Shown here: positions 14,478 to 23,679 of the stretch, piece after piece | Layout of the letters: each line of letters opens with the position of its first letter | How positions within the stretch are numbered: position 1 is the first letter of the stretch | Source: Arctopsyche grandis | Lineage: Eukaryota > Arthropoda > Insecta > Trichoptera > Hydropsychidae | Assembly (NCBI RefSeq): GCF_051622035.1 | Contig: NC_135356.1 | Location: 3,930,577-3,994,576 of the forward strand | Reading direction: 5' to 3' | DNA length: 64,000 bases | Position numbers and translations under genes: made by a program | Notes under the pieces: generated by a model | The model's database searches: none | What the model saw: only the letters and a program-made list of their open reading frames with translations | Told to the model about the DNA's origin: nothing

Positions 14478-14629
14478 CACTGCTTCCCAAATTGGGGGTC
14501 GCGATCCCCTGGGGGGCCGTAGGATTTCTCGCGGGGGCCGCAAAAATATTCAATAGAAAGTACAAATATTCATTTATGAATATTTTTCCACATTACATAT
14601 TTAGGGAATGTATATATTTAAGGCAATAT

Positions 14630-14821
14630 TTCCCAAACTTGAATGAGGATGAAAGGAACAATTGGATAAAACACCATTTGCCAAGTCCTTAAAATTTGAT
14701 CATATTACGTGGACAGCCTAAGAAGAGTTGATCGATATCAGATCAAATAATTTGTTTGAAGTGGAATTAAATAAAAAAAAGTATTTCAAAATTTTGGTAA
14801 AGGCGACAACAAGAATACCCT
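14630..14821 (+). pseudogene. hAT-2 transposase fragment, left of LINE
   Basis: Codons for FPNLNEDERNNWIKH near 14633-14677, followed by stop-ridden sequence up to the LINE target site, resemble the N-terminal region of a hAT transposase of the type whose C-terminus lies at 18672. It is disrupted by stops. Confidence 0.45.
14808..14821. repeat. Left target-site duplication of the R1-clade LINE
   Basis: AACAAGAATACCCT is repeated exactly at 18658-18671. A 14-bp duplication flanking a minus-strand element with a T-rich left edge (its poly-A tail) is the signature of target-primed reverse transcription. Fourteen bases is also the length known for R1 at its 28S site. Confidence 0.85.
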
Positions 14822-15032
14822 TTTTTTCCGTGAGAGGGGAAAACCTTGCATAGGCCCCCCCGGCCCGAATTCCAGGGGGAGTGTGAGATTCTTACTCACT
14901 AAAAACCCCTCTCTCTTTCAGCTGCTGCCGGACCCGCATTTAAGCATTACCAGGCAGCAGCTGGCCTTGCGCAATGCACTCACACAGGAGACGGCAGAGA
15001 CCCACCTCAGGTCGCGGTGCTCTTATCGAGTC

Positions 15033-17260
15033 CTACGACTTAGAAGCAGGCTCCTGGCGTCTCCTTTCCCTTTCGGACTGCAACTTCTCCCCGATCACGG
15101 AGGCAGCAAAGGCCTCCCAAGCCGACCAGCTCCCTCTGTCGCGGAGCATGGAATCCATCACCATCCCCATCCATAGCGTTTCCTCCCCGATCGTGGCTTT
15201 GAGGGCCTCTCTCGGGGCATCCCACGCAGGACAGTGACAGTCATTGCCGCAGATCTCCATCGTCATCGACATCATCAGCAAAAGCAACGGTACTGGCACC
15301 CTCCGGGAGCTCCACCCTCAGTAACCCGTCATACACAGGACTGGTCCGAGGACAGAGCCCTGCGGGACGCCCGACGAGAGTCGCCGCGAGGAGAGATCAC
15401 CGGTAGTGCCGCACCGGTACTCCAGCAGTCGGTCTTTAAAGTAACTCTCCAGCAGTCTCGTCAGGTAGCGGGGCACCCGATAGTCCTCCCCGACGGCTCT
15501 TAGGATATTATCCCATCAAGCCGAGATGAAGGCGTTTCGGATGTCCAGTGCCACCAGAGCGACATGCTTGCTCCGCTTCACAGATCCTTCCCATGCCGAT
15601 CGTACTGTTCCGACGACATGGTTGACGGCGTCGATCGTTGATCGGCCCCGCCTGAATCCGTATTGAAGCGGGGAGAGTCCCGTGGCGTCATCTTCGAGGA
15701 ACGGCTGAAGTCTCTGGAGAGTCAGTCTCTCCAGGAGCTTCCCGAATCCATCGAGCATACACAGCGGCCTGTAAGAGGACGGTCCCACCGCAAGGCTCTT
15801 CTTAGGTATTAGCACGAGCTTTTGCCTCTTCCAAGCCCCGCCGAAGGTCCCCTTCCACAGGCACGCATTGTAGCACGAGTAGGACATCGGGGAAGGCCCT
15901 CCCTACCGCCGAGACTATTTCGTTCGGGACTCCATCCGGGCCCGGAGCTTTGTTTATTTATTTATTTATTTATATATATTTTAGCTATCAAGCTAATTTA
16001 AATTAATTTGTGGGCCTTAAAGCCCTTCAGGGCCCGCTCCAGTTCGCCCTTTTGGAACAGCGGGCATTCCTCACCATCAGTTGGGACGTCGAGCGCTCGC
16101 GCTCGCTCCGGGTGTTCCGGAAAGAGCCCATCGACCACAGTTTTCAGATTCTCCGGGTCGTCGAGATAGGGATCGGCCGACCGACCGCGCAGCTTCTGTC
16201 GCACTATTTTGTACGGGAGTCCCCACGGATCGGTGTCGACCATCTCACACAGCTCCCGCCAGCACTTCTTTTTGCTGTCCTTGATGGCACCCTTGAGTGC
16301 CTTCCGCGCATTTCGGTACAGTTCATCCGCCTCCAGGGTTTGCCCTACTCTCTGCGCAAGCCTTCTGAGGGCGAGGAAACTCTTACGGAGCCCAGCTATG
16401 GTGTCGTTCCACCAATACACCGGCCTCCTCATAGTACCCCTCCCCCTTCGAGTCATTGCAGAGTCACACGCGCGTTTGGTTAGCACGCCGAGCGCCTCTA
16501 CCATTGCTTCGGCCCCGGGAGCAGAGTAAACTGTGCCACCGCCAGCAGAAAACGTCTCTTCGAGTGCCAAGACATCGAGACTGCGGATGCACCAGCCAAT
16601 CTCGTTGGCGATTGGGCCCTCGCGACCAGCCGGAGCACCCACGATCTCATACCAGATGTACTGGTGGTCGCTGTGTGAGTAGTCATCCAAGACCTTCCAG
16701 TTGTTGATTCTGCCAGCAATGCCGTCGTCAGCGAAGGTGACGTCAACGACGGAGCCGCTGGCTCCCCTGCGACACGTGAGCTCATTGCCCACGTTTGCTG
16801 GGGTCAACTGGGGGCTAGCGGCCAACTCGCTGAGGAGGATTCCCCTTCGATCCGTGATCGAAGACCCCCAACTTGCCGACTTGGCGTTGAAATCTCCGGA
16901 CACTACGATAGAGGTTCCTCTCTTGACTCCTCTGAGATCAAATTCAAGACGACCCAAATCGTCTTCAAACTGCGGTAGGTCCGAGTTCGGGGAGAAGTAG
17001 CAGCTCTAGATCCGCAGACCCGCCAACTCAACCCAGACAAACCCACTCACAGCTGGATCAGATGAGCCGATTACTCGATGCTGGGTCGAGGGAACGTAAA
17101 TCGCTGCCGTGGCCGAAGCATCAGAGTACCAGGAACTAGTTCTGTTCCTCCACTGCTCCGACACAACAACAATTTCCGCCGCCAACTCGACCGACTTCTG
17201 CAGCAGAAGATCCTGAGCAGCACGGTCCCAATTTTATTTGGAAGACTCTAGCCATTTTTG
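15033..17260 (-). pseudogene. R1-clade ORF2: endonuclease and reverse transcriptase, broken
   Basis: The endonuclease region is largely open at 15998-16957 and includes VSGDFNAKSASWGS and SHSDHQYI, the GDFNAK and SDH motifs of AP-like endonucleases. The reverse transcriptase follows at 15516-15960, with APGPDGVPNE, QYGFRRGRSTIDAV and the first catalytic block LDIRNAF. A FADD motif survives near 15275-15290. Disruptions include a stop near 17008 and an insertion of about 50 bp (15957-16010, TTTA repeats plus TAGCTATCAAGCTA) between endonuclease and RT. The sequence between palm motifs and the C-terminus is frameshifted and shortened. Confidence 0.8.
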
Positions 17261-17267
17261 TGCAAAC

Positions 17268-18347
17268 TTACCCTCTTTTTAGTTGTAACACCTGCCTAAA
17301 TGCCTCACACCGTGCGCTTCCGAGACGATGGGTAGCACTTTGGCCCATCTTTGCGCATAGAGCACAGTGTGGTGAGTCGCTGCACTCCACCGCTTTGTGC
17401 CCCGTTTTGCCGCAGTAGTTGCAGAGCGAAGACCTATCTTCACCCATGCAGCCAGCAGCAATGTGTCCAAAGGCTCGACAGCGGTAGCACTGCTGCAGGT
17501 CAACTTTTTCTCTTACCCTGCACCTAACAAGTCCGACTCGTACGCGACCCTCCTTGAGCAGCGCGTCGGTCTCGGTGGTGCAGGGCAAGGTCACCGTGCA
17601 GGTGAGCGTACCTCCGGAGGCTGGGCGCAGCCTCTGCACTCGCACCTGCTCACGAAAATTGGTGCCAAAGGCCCGTACGAGGGCATCCTCCACGTCGCGA
17701 GATTCAAGACCCTCATAGAGATCCCTGATGAAACACTGGCGGGTGGGGAGCGACCGTCGGACATCCGCCGCCATTCCTGCAGCCTTCCGAATGACGTCCT
17801 CCAGGGCGCCGCCGCGGCTCTCTCTTCATGTCAAGCGCAGGATGAGGGTGCCCTTCGTGCCTCTTCGAATGGAGCGGATCTCCGGGGGCTTCTCTTCGCC
17901 TTTCCCCCATTCCGTTTCATTCACGGCCTTGAGTATGGCCGCGTAAGAGAACGGAGTGGCAGTGGCACTCGAACCAGAACCCTGCGCGTCAGCACATTTC
18001 ACGGGCGTGATGATGAGTGCCTCCGTCTTCTCCCGCGGCTTAATCTTAATCTTGGGGTTTTTTGTTTTAGTTTTAGGCGGCAGTGGGGTCGCATTCTTCA
18101 TCTTTTTTTCCGCTTTTTTCTTCGGGACAGCAGTACTACTCGTCCTCTTGCCGTCCGTCTTCTTTTACGGGGAGGTTTGGCAATTCTTAATTTTTTCCAT
18201 GTGGGCATCGATAGACGCCACCATTTCCTTAATCTCTCCATGCACGTTTTTATGCTCTGTAAAAAACTTGCACAATGCTTTAATTTCTTTTCTCACTTCC
18301 TCAATTACTTCCTTTATTTGAATTATTTTAGTCGTGATTGATCCCAC
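17268..18347 (-). pseudogene. R1-clade ORF1 (Gag-like), frameshifted
   Basis: Three consecutive pieces lie on the minus strand. The N-terminal piece (18347-18165) is coiled-coil-like and charged. A Lys-rich/Pro piece follows (18101-17826). The C-terminal piece (17774-17268) has an RNA-binding-like fold region and three zinc knuckles: CYRCRAFGHIAAGC, CNYCGKTGHKAVEC and a variant beginning CALCAKMGQ. Three knuckles in ORF1 are typical of the R1 clade. Frameshifts separate the pieces. Long frames on the opposite strand (such as 17397-18341) are shadows of this GC-rich coding region. Confidence 0.8.
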
Positions 18348-18671
18348 GAGTAGCTAGGGAACAGCTGTCCAGCCGACCAGAGCCCCGCTTGGCCGGCTAA
18401 GCCTAAATACACTCAGGGGGTCGGCATGCCCACTGAGGCCTCGTTAACGACCTGTTATTTAACGTATTCAGGCCATGCATCCCTCAGCACGATTACATAC
18501 ACCTTGGATTAAAGACGTGGTTCGCTTTGGTTTAGTCCGCCGACGCCTATCCTACATCCCACCCGGATACGCACCTATCTAGCATCTCCCCCCACTAGAT
18601 GTTACGGCGGACTGTAAGCCCCCTAGCCACGACAAGGCCCGAACCGTGTAGGAGGAACAAGAATACCCTGC

Positions 18672-18865
18672 TATTGGAAAAGAAGCCCTGGTAACTCTTA
18701 TTCCTTTCGCGACTACGTACCTATACGATACTGCATTTTCGTCATTACTTATATTAAAAAATAAGCAAAGGTCATGCCTTTCCACGGAGACTTTGGAAGA
18801 TTTTGACATTGAACCCGATATCGATTTATTATGTAAAAACATGCGACCTCATCTATCGCATTAAA
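18672..18865 (+). pseudogene. hAT-2 transposase C-terminus
   Basis: Just right of the LINE, codons for LGKEALVTLIPFATTYL, AFSSLLILKNKQR and LLCKNMRPHLSH are readable, ending at a stop near 18862. This is the C-terminal dimerisation region of a hAT transposase; the family usually has a Cys-Glu-Ser-type stretch where TYLYDTAFSS stands. Only the end of the protein survives. Confidence 0.6.
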
Positions 18866-19085
18866 TTGTTTCATGTGTGTATAGTTTTTATTTAAAAAAA
18901 ATGTTTTTAAGCAAGTTCCTATAATTTTGTGCTGAATATAAATATATGTATTATAATTGTAATAATCACTGCCAAATAAACCTTTAAACTAGAAAAAAAA
19001 ATTTTTTAGGGGCCGGGAATTAACTCTTTCAGATTTAGGGGGTCGTGAAATGAAAGTAATTGGGAAGCACTGCTTTCGGGCATAA

Positions 19086-19331
19086 GTAACGGTACATGGA
19101 TTATTTCGCACATTGCGATCGCTCATAGGACAATAGTTGCTCCGAAAATTGCGAATACGAAATATCTGACACCCGAGTTCTCGCTAATTCGATAGTTGGC
19201 GTGGATTCGCTCGGTTGAATTTTCGGGTGTTAGATGTTCCGTGATCGAGATTTCAATGACTTGCGCGAGATCACTTTGTGCGGAATAATCACTGAACCAT
19301 AAGTAACTACATATGTAATTATTCATAGGTA
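19086..19331. repeat. Palindromic MITE, copy 1
   Basis: An imperfect foldback. The left arm contains GGATTATTTCGCACATTG and ATATCTGACACCCGAG; the right arm contains GGGTGTTAGATGTTCCGTG and TGTGCGGAATAATCAC. The right-arm phrase TGTTCCGTGATCGAGATTT recurs at about 20028-20047 and, with one change, 32487-32505, so this is a small dispersed family. Confidence 0.55.
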
Positions 19332-19695
19332 ACTGCCAGAAAGCTTTACATCAAAAATCCTTGTTTTGAGGAAATCATATTTTTTTGAAAATCAAGAATT
19401 TTAGAGCTCTCTATTTTGTGATTTAAATTATTATTTATTTTTTGACTTCAAAAAATCAAATTTAATAACATCCAATTTTTTACTTGACGTTTTCTGCCAG
19501 TTTAACCACAAAATGTACAAAAATATGTATGTACATATACATACATATATGTGTATCATTAAATATTTAAGCACAACAAGTTTTATATTTTTCATTCATA
19601 AAAAACTTAAAATCAGTATATTTTTCCAATATTTTGTTTGCAACATTATTTCTTATAAAATGTTGATATTTTACACTTGTAGGTGTAAATATTCT

Positions 19696-19788
19696 AAGTT
19701 ATATTCATTACACAGTTATTGATCCAAATTTGTGCGTTCTATTTTTAAGTTATATTCATTACACAGTTATTGATCCAAATTTGTGCGC
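19696..19788. repeat. 51-bp local direct duplication
   Basis: The phrase starting AAGTTATATTCATTACACAG at 19696 is repeated exactly at 19747, with a period of 51 bp and about 41 identical bases. It looks like a recent tandem duplication. Confidence 0.85.
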
Positions 19789-20100
19789 TGGTTCTACCAA
19801 CTTGCAATATCAAGACACTCATTTTCACAACTTTTCGTCTGTTTAATTTGTATATTGTACACAAAAATGTTTTTTTGTATACATGTACTATCTTTAATGG
19901 TTTGGTGATTATTTCACAAAAAGCTATCTTGCGCAAGTCAATAAAATCTCGAAAACAAAACATCTGGCACCCACAAACTCCATTAATCGAAAGCGAAATA
20001 TTGTACTAACAAGAACTCGAGTGCCAGATGTTCCGTGATCGAGATTTTAATGACTTGCGCAATATCGATTTTTGTGGAATAATCCGTTTACTATAAGTAC
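19770..20100. repeat. Palindromic MITE, copy 2 (approximate)
   Basis: This shares the right-arm words TGTTCCGTGATCGAGATTT and GGAATAATCC with the element at 19086. The left arm includes AAACATCTGGCACCCAC. Boundaries are uncertain. Confidence 0.4.
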
Positions 20101-20387
20101 TAGTTGAATAAATCTTAGAATTTCCAATGTACATTATGTATTATTAATATTCTGAATCTCAGAATTCCAGGTAACTACGTCATCTAAATACTGTGTTCTT
20201 TTTTATTTTTATTTTAGCCCTTGCAAATTTGTGTCTGCTTAGATATAAAATTTGTCTTTTACCAATTTTTGTTTTACACCGGTTACTTATCGAAACACCA
20301 TCAAGGTTTGGAAGCGAGGCTCGGTCGACCCACTCCTTCCTGTGATTGGCTACTCTTTGCGATGCCAATAGTATTGCCATGCCCTGA

Positions 20388-20753
20388 ATTAATTCGACTT
20401 TACCTGATGAAATACTCCTACATATACTACCTGGTTCGCATATAATTTCGAACGGTTGGACAGCGTACGGAAATATTCCGAATTCCGGTAAAAGTGGTTA
20501 TAATTTCGTGTATCCAAATGATAGTAAAATACATACGCAAAATGTGGAAAATATGTTGATGCGTGTGAAAAGAAAGATGAAGCGTCAATTTGTCAGAACG
20601 CGTGCCGTTTTGCCGCGAGCACGAACGAATGCGTGTATATGGGTTTGGTGCAAACAATCGAAAAGCGCCAGACAGATTGAACCACAGATTAACTGGATGG
20701 CTGCTTTAAACGCAATTCTCGACTTCACGAATGAAAAATTGCGCATCAGATGA
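20388..20753 (+). pseudogene. Merlin transposase fragment
   Basis: An open frame of about 120 codons reads LPDEILLHILPGSHIISNGW, then AYGNIP, and further on FVYPNDSKIHTQNVEN and MRVKRKMKRQF. This matches the IS1016/Merlin DDE core: a second catalytic block of the ISDGWxAY type and a third block HTQxxE. The Asp of ISDGW is Asn here (20451-20453), so the enzyme would be inactive. There is no N-terminal part and a stop at 20385 blocks the upstream frame. A complement of part of its end lies at 20925-20993, next to the tandem array. Confidence 0.7.
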
Positions 20754-20997
20754 CGAGTAACCTTTCGATGTGCACAGTTTTTTTAGAGTTTTTAAAAATT
20801 TAATAATGAAAAATTCAGAACTAAAGTATCAGAAGCACAGAACATATACAGGGTAGGTATGTCGGGACTTCGGGTAGATTTCGCTTAGTGTAAGTGCGAG
20901 CAGTGCGCACGCATAAGTTACACACGTGTCGTTAATCTGTGGTTCAGACTGTCTGGCACTTTTCGATCGTTTGCACCGCATCGGTGTATATTTTATG

Positions 20998-23209
20998 GGG
21001 GATGAACGAATGAGACGACTGGCATGTTAATGCACGTGTTTATTATATGACAGCTAAAGGCAGAGTGAGTAGTGGCTCTCCGAACCCAGCCGAGTTGGTT
21101 CCCACTCGCAGGAAGGCAACCAAACTCGACCATGTCGTATAAGCGAGCCGCCACAATTTCATTCGCAATATGTGGAATATTTCCATACGCTGCCCAACCG
21201 TCCGAAATTATATGCGAACCAGACAGTATATGTCGCAGTATTTCATCGGGTAAAAGTCGAGTTAATTTAGGGCACGGCAATACTATTGGCATCGCAAAGA
21301 GTAGCCAATCACAGGGGATGAACGAATGAGACGACTGGCATGTTAATGCACGTGTTTATTATATGACAGCTAAAGGCAGAGTGAGTAGTGGCTCTCCGAA
21401 CCCAGCCGAGTTGGTTCCCACTCGCAGGAAGGCAACCAAACTCGACCATGTCGTATAAGCGAGCCGCCACAATATCATTCGCAATATGTGAAATATTTCC
21501 ATACGCTGCCCAACCGTCCGAAATTATATGCGAACCAGACAGTATATGTCGCAGTATTTCATCGGGTAAAAGTCGAGTTAATTTAGGACACGGTAATACT
21601 ATCGGCATCGCAAAGAGTAGCCAATCACAGGGGATGAACGAATGAGACGACTGGCATGTTAATGCACGTGTTTATTATATGACAGCTAAAGGCAGAGTGA
21701 GTAGTGGCTCTCCGAACCCAGCCGAGTTGGTTCCCACTCGCAGGAAGGCAACCAAACTCGACCATGTCGTATAAGCGAGCCGCCACAATTTCATTCGCAA
21801 TATGTGGAATATTTCCATACGCTGCCCAACCGTCCGAAATTATATGCAAACCAGACAGTATATGTCGCAGTATTTCATCGGGTAAAAGTCGAGTTAATTT
21901 AGGGCACGGCAATACTATTGGCATCGCAAAGAGTAGCCAATCACAGGGGATGAACGAATGAGACGACTGGCATGTTAATGCACGTGTTTATTATATGACA
22001 GCTAAAGGCAGAGTGAGTAGTGGCTCTCCGAACCCAGCCGAGTTGGTTCCCACTCGCAGGAAGGCAACCAAACTCGACCATGTCGTATAAGCGAGCCGCC
22101 ACAATATCATTCGCAATATGTGAAATATTTCCATACGCTGCCCAACCGTCCGAAATTATATGCGAACCAGACAGTATATGTCGCAGTATTTCATCGGGTA
22201 AAAGTCGAGTTAATTTAGGACACGGTAATACTATCGGCATCGCAAAGAGTAGCCAATCACAGGGGATGAACGAATGAGACGACTGGCATGTTAATGCACG
22301 TGTTTATTATATGACAGCTAAAGGCAGAGTGAGTAGTGGCTCTCCGAACCCAGCCGAGTTGGTTCCCACTCGCAGGAAGGCAACCAAACTCGACCATGTC
22401 GTATAAGCGAGCCGCCACAATTTCATTCGCAATATGTGGAATATTTCCATACGCTGCCCAACCGTCCGAAATTATATGCAAACCAGACAGTATATGTCGC
22501 AGTATTTCATCGGGTAAAAGTCGAGTTAATTTAGGGCACGGCAATACTATTGGCATCGCAAAGAGTAGCCAATCACAGGGGATGAACGAATGAGACGACT
22601 GGCATGTTAATGCACGTGTTTATTATATGACAGCTAAAGGCAGAGTGAGTAGTGGCTCTCCGAACCCAGCCGAGTTGGTTCCCACTCGCAGGAAGGCAAC
22701 CAAACTCGACCATGTCGTATAAGCGAGCCACCACAATATCATTCGCAATATGTGAAATATTTCCATACGCTGCCCAACCGTCCGAAATTATATGCGAACC
22801 AGACAGTATATGTCGCAGTATTTCATCGGGTAAAAGTCGAGTTAATTTAGGGCACGGCAATACTATTGGCATCGCAAAGAGTAGCCAATCACAGGGGATG
22901 AACGAATGAGACGACTGGCATGTTAATGCACGTGTTTATTATATGACAGCTAAAGGCAGAGTGAGTAGTGGCTCTCCGAACCCAGCCGAGTTGGTTCCCA
23001 CTCGCAGGAAGGCAACCAAACTCGACCATGTCGTATAAGCGAGCCGCCACAATTTCATTCGCAATATGTGGAATATTTCCATACGCTGCCCAACCGTCCG
23101 AAATTATATGCGAACCAGACAGTATATGTCGCAGTATTTCATCGGGTAAAAGTCGAGTTAATTTAGGGCACGGCAATACTATTGGCATCGCAAAGAGTGG
23201 CCAATCACA
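20998..23209. repeat. Seven-unit 316-bp tandem array derived from Merlin
   Basis: Seven consecutive units of exactly 316 bp, nearly identical. On the minus strand each unit encodes part of a Merlin transposase (LLPDEILRHILSGSHIISDG with GWAAYGNI) fused to unrelated sequence. Two unit types alternate: type 1 has TTTCATTCGCAATATGTGGA and GGGCACGGCAATACTATTGG, type 2 has TATCATTCGCAATATGTGAA and GGACACGGTAATACTATCGG. Units 3 and 5 share a private change (ATGCAAACC). The pattern is a 632-bp dimeric higher-order repeat. Frames on either strand repeat because the DNA repeats; I do not treat them as genes. Confidence 0.9.
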
Positions 23210-23586
23210 GGAAGAAGCGGGTCGACCGAGCCTCGCTTCCATGCCTAGAGGGTCCGCACTGTCGAGAATTCAGACTTTTACCAAGATATTTGATATTTTC
23301 ACAGAATTAATAGTGAGTAGTGAGAAGTTAAATTTCACCTTGGCGAATAAATAGTTGCGTTTTGAGTTTGATTTAATCACTCGTTCTCTGGTTATGATTT
23401 GAAAAAATAGCCAAATCAAAAAAAAAATAGCATTTTGCTATTTTATCAAAGTACTGCCTGCGCACGGCACTGGCCGAATAATGTCGTGCTACGGTTTTAG
23501 TCTCACTCACTCCCCCACTACCTTACCTAATTCAATTGACACTTTTGACAGCTGGCTTTAATCCAGCTTTGTGCGTTGACCAGGTC
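23210..23586. other. Array edge and upstream region of the IMPase gene
   Basis: The first part (to about 23280) continues the Merlin-derived sequence beyond the last unit, with GGGTCGACCGAGCCTCGCTT as also seen near 20305 (complement) and 33231. The rest has no repeat I recognise and forms the 5' flank of the gene starting near 23587. Confidence 0.4.
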
Positions 23587-23618
23587 AGTACTATCAACAA
23601 CCACAACTCGAACCGACG
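23585..23618 (+). promoter_or_regulatory. Candidate core promoter of the IMPase gene
   Basis: TCAGTAC at 23585-23591 fits the arthropod initiator (TCAGT), with A+1 at 23587. At +28 the sequence is CGACG, close to the downstream promoter element consensus but with C in the first place. No TATA box is seen at -30. The resulting leader would be about 93 bases to the ATG at 23680. Confidence 0.4.
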
Positions 23619-23679
23619 AAGTATTGAAGAGTTCGTCGAAATCAACCCAAATCTAAAAGCTCCCATCTTCAGCATCAAA

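Larger units (their letters stand above)
14822..18657 (-). mobile_element. R1-clade non-LTR retrotransposon, internally degraded
   Basis: The element is 3.8 kb between 14-bp TSDs. The 3' end at the left begins with a short T run (A tail) and the 5' end is at 18657. In order on the minus strand are a 5' UTR, an ORF1 with CCHC knuckles, and an ORF2 with an APE-type endonuclease then reverse transcriptase. Full R1 elements are longer, so ORF2 has lost segments. It is markedly GC-richer than its surroundings. Canonical R1 lives in 28S rDNA, but this copy sits in a hAT, so it is a member of an R1-related lineage with another target or a stray insertion. Confidence 0.85.
14478..19072 (+). mobile_element. 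hAT transposon (hAT-2) split by a LINE, 8-bp TSD
   Basis: The left end is CACTGCTTCCCAA and the right end is TTGGGAAGCACTG, an inverted pair. The flanking 8-mers are CTTTAGGG (14470-14477) and CTTTCGGG (19073-19080), a TSD with one difference. Inside are hAT transposase relics on the + strand at 14630-14820 and 18672-18865. Between the relics an R1-clade LINE inserted, making a 14-bp duplication. Without the LINE the hAT would be about 750 bp, so it had already lost most of its gene. Confidence 0.8.

Noticed and set aside
17397-18341. 314-codon open frame on the plus strand
   Set aside because: Antisense to the R1-clade ORF1 with its zinc knuckles; a shadow in GC-rich coding DNA.
20993-23242. 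Seven-member family of 99-residue proteins
   Set aside because: The frames repeat because the DNA is a 316-bp tandem array; they are Merlin fragments fused to unrelated sequence, without promoter or start conservation.
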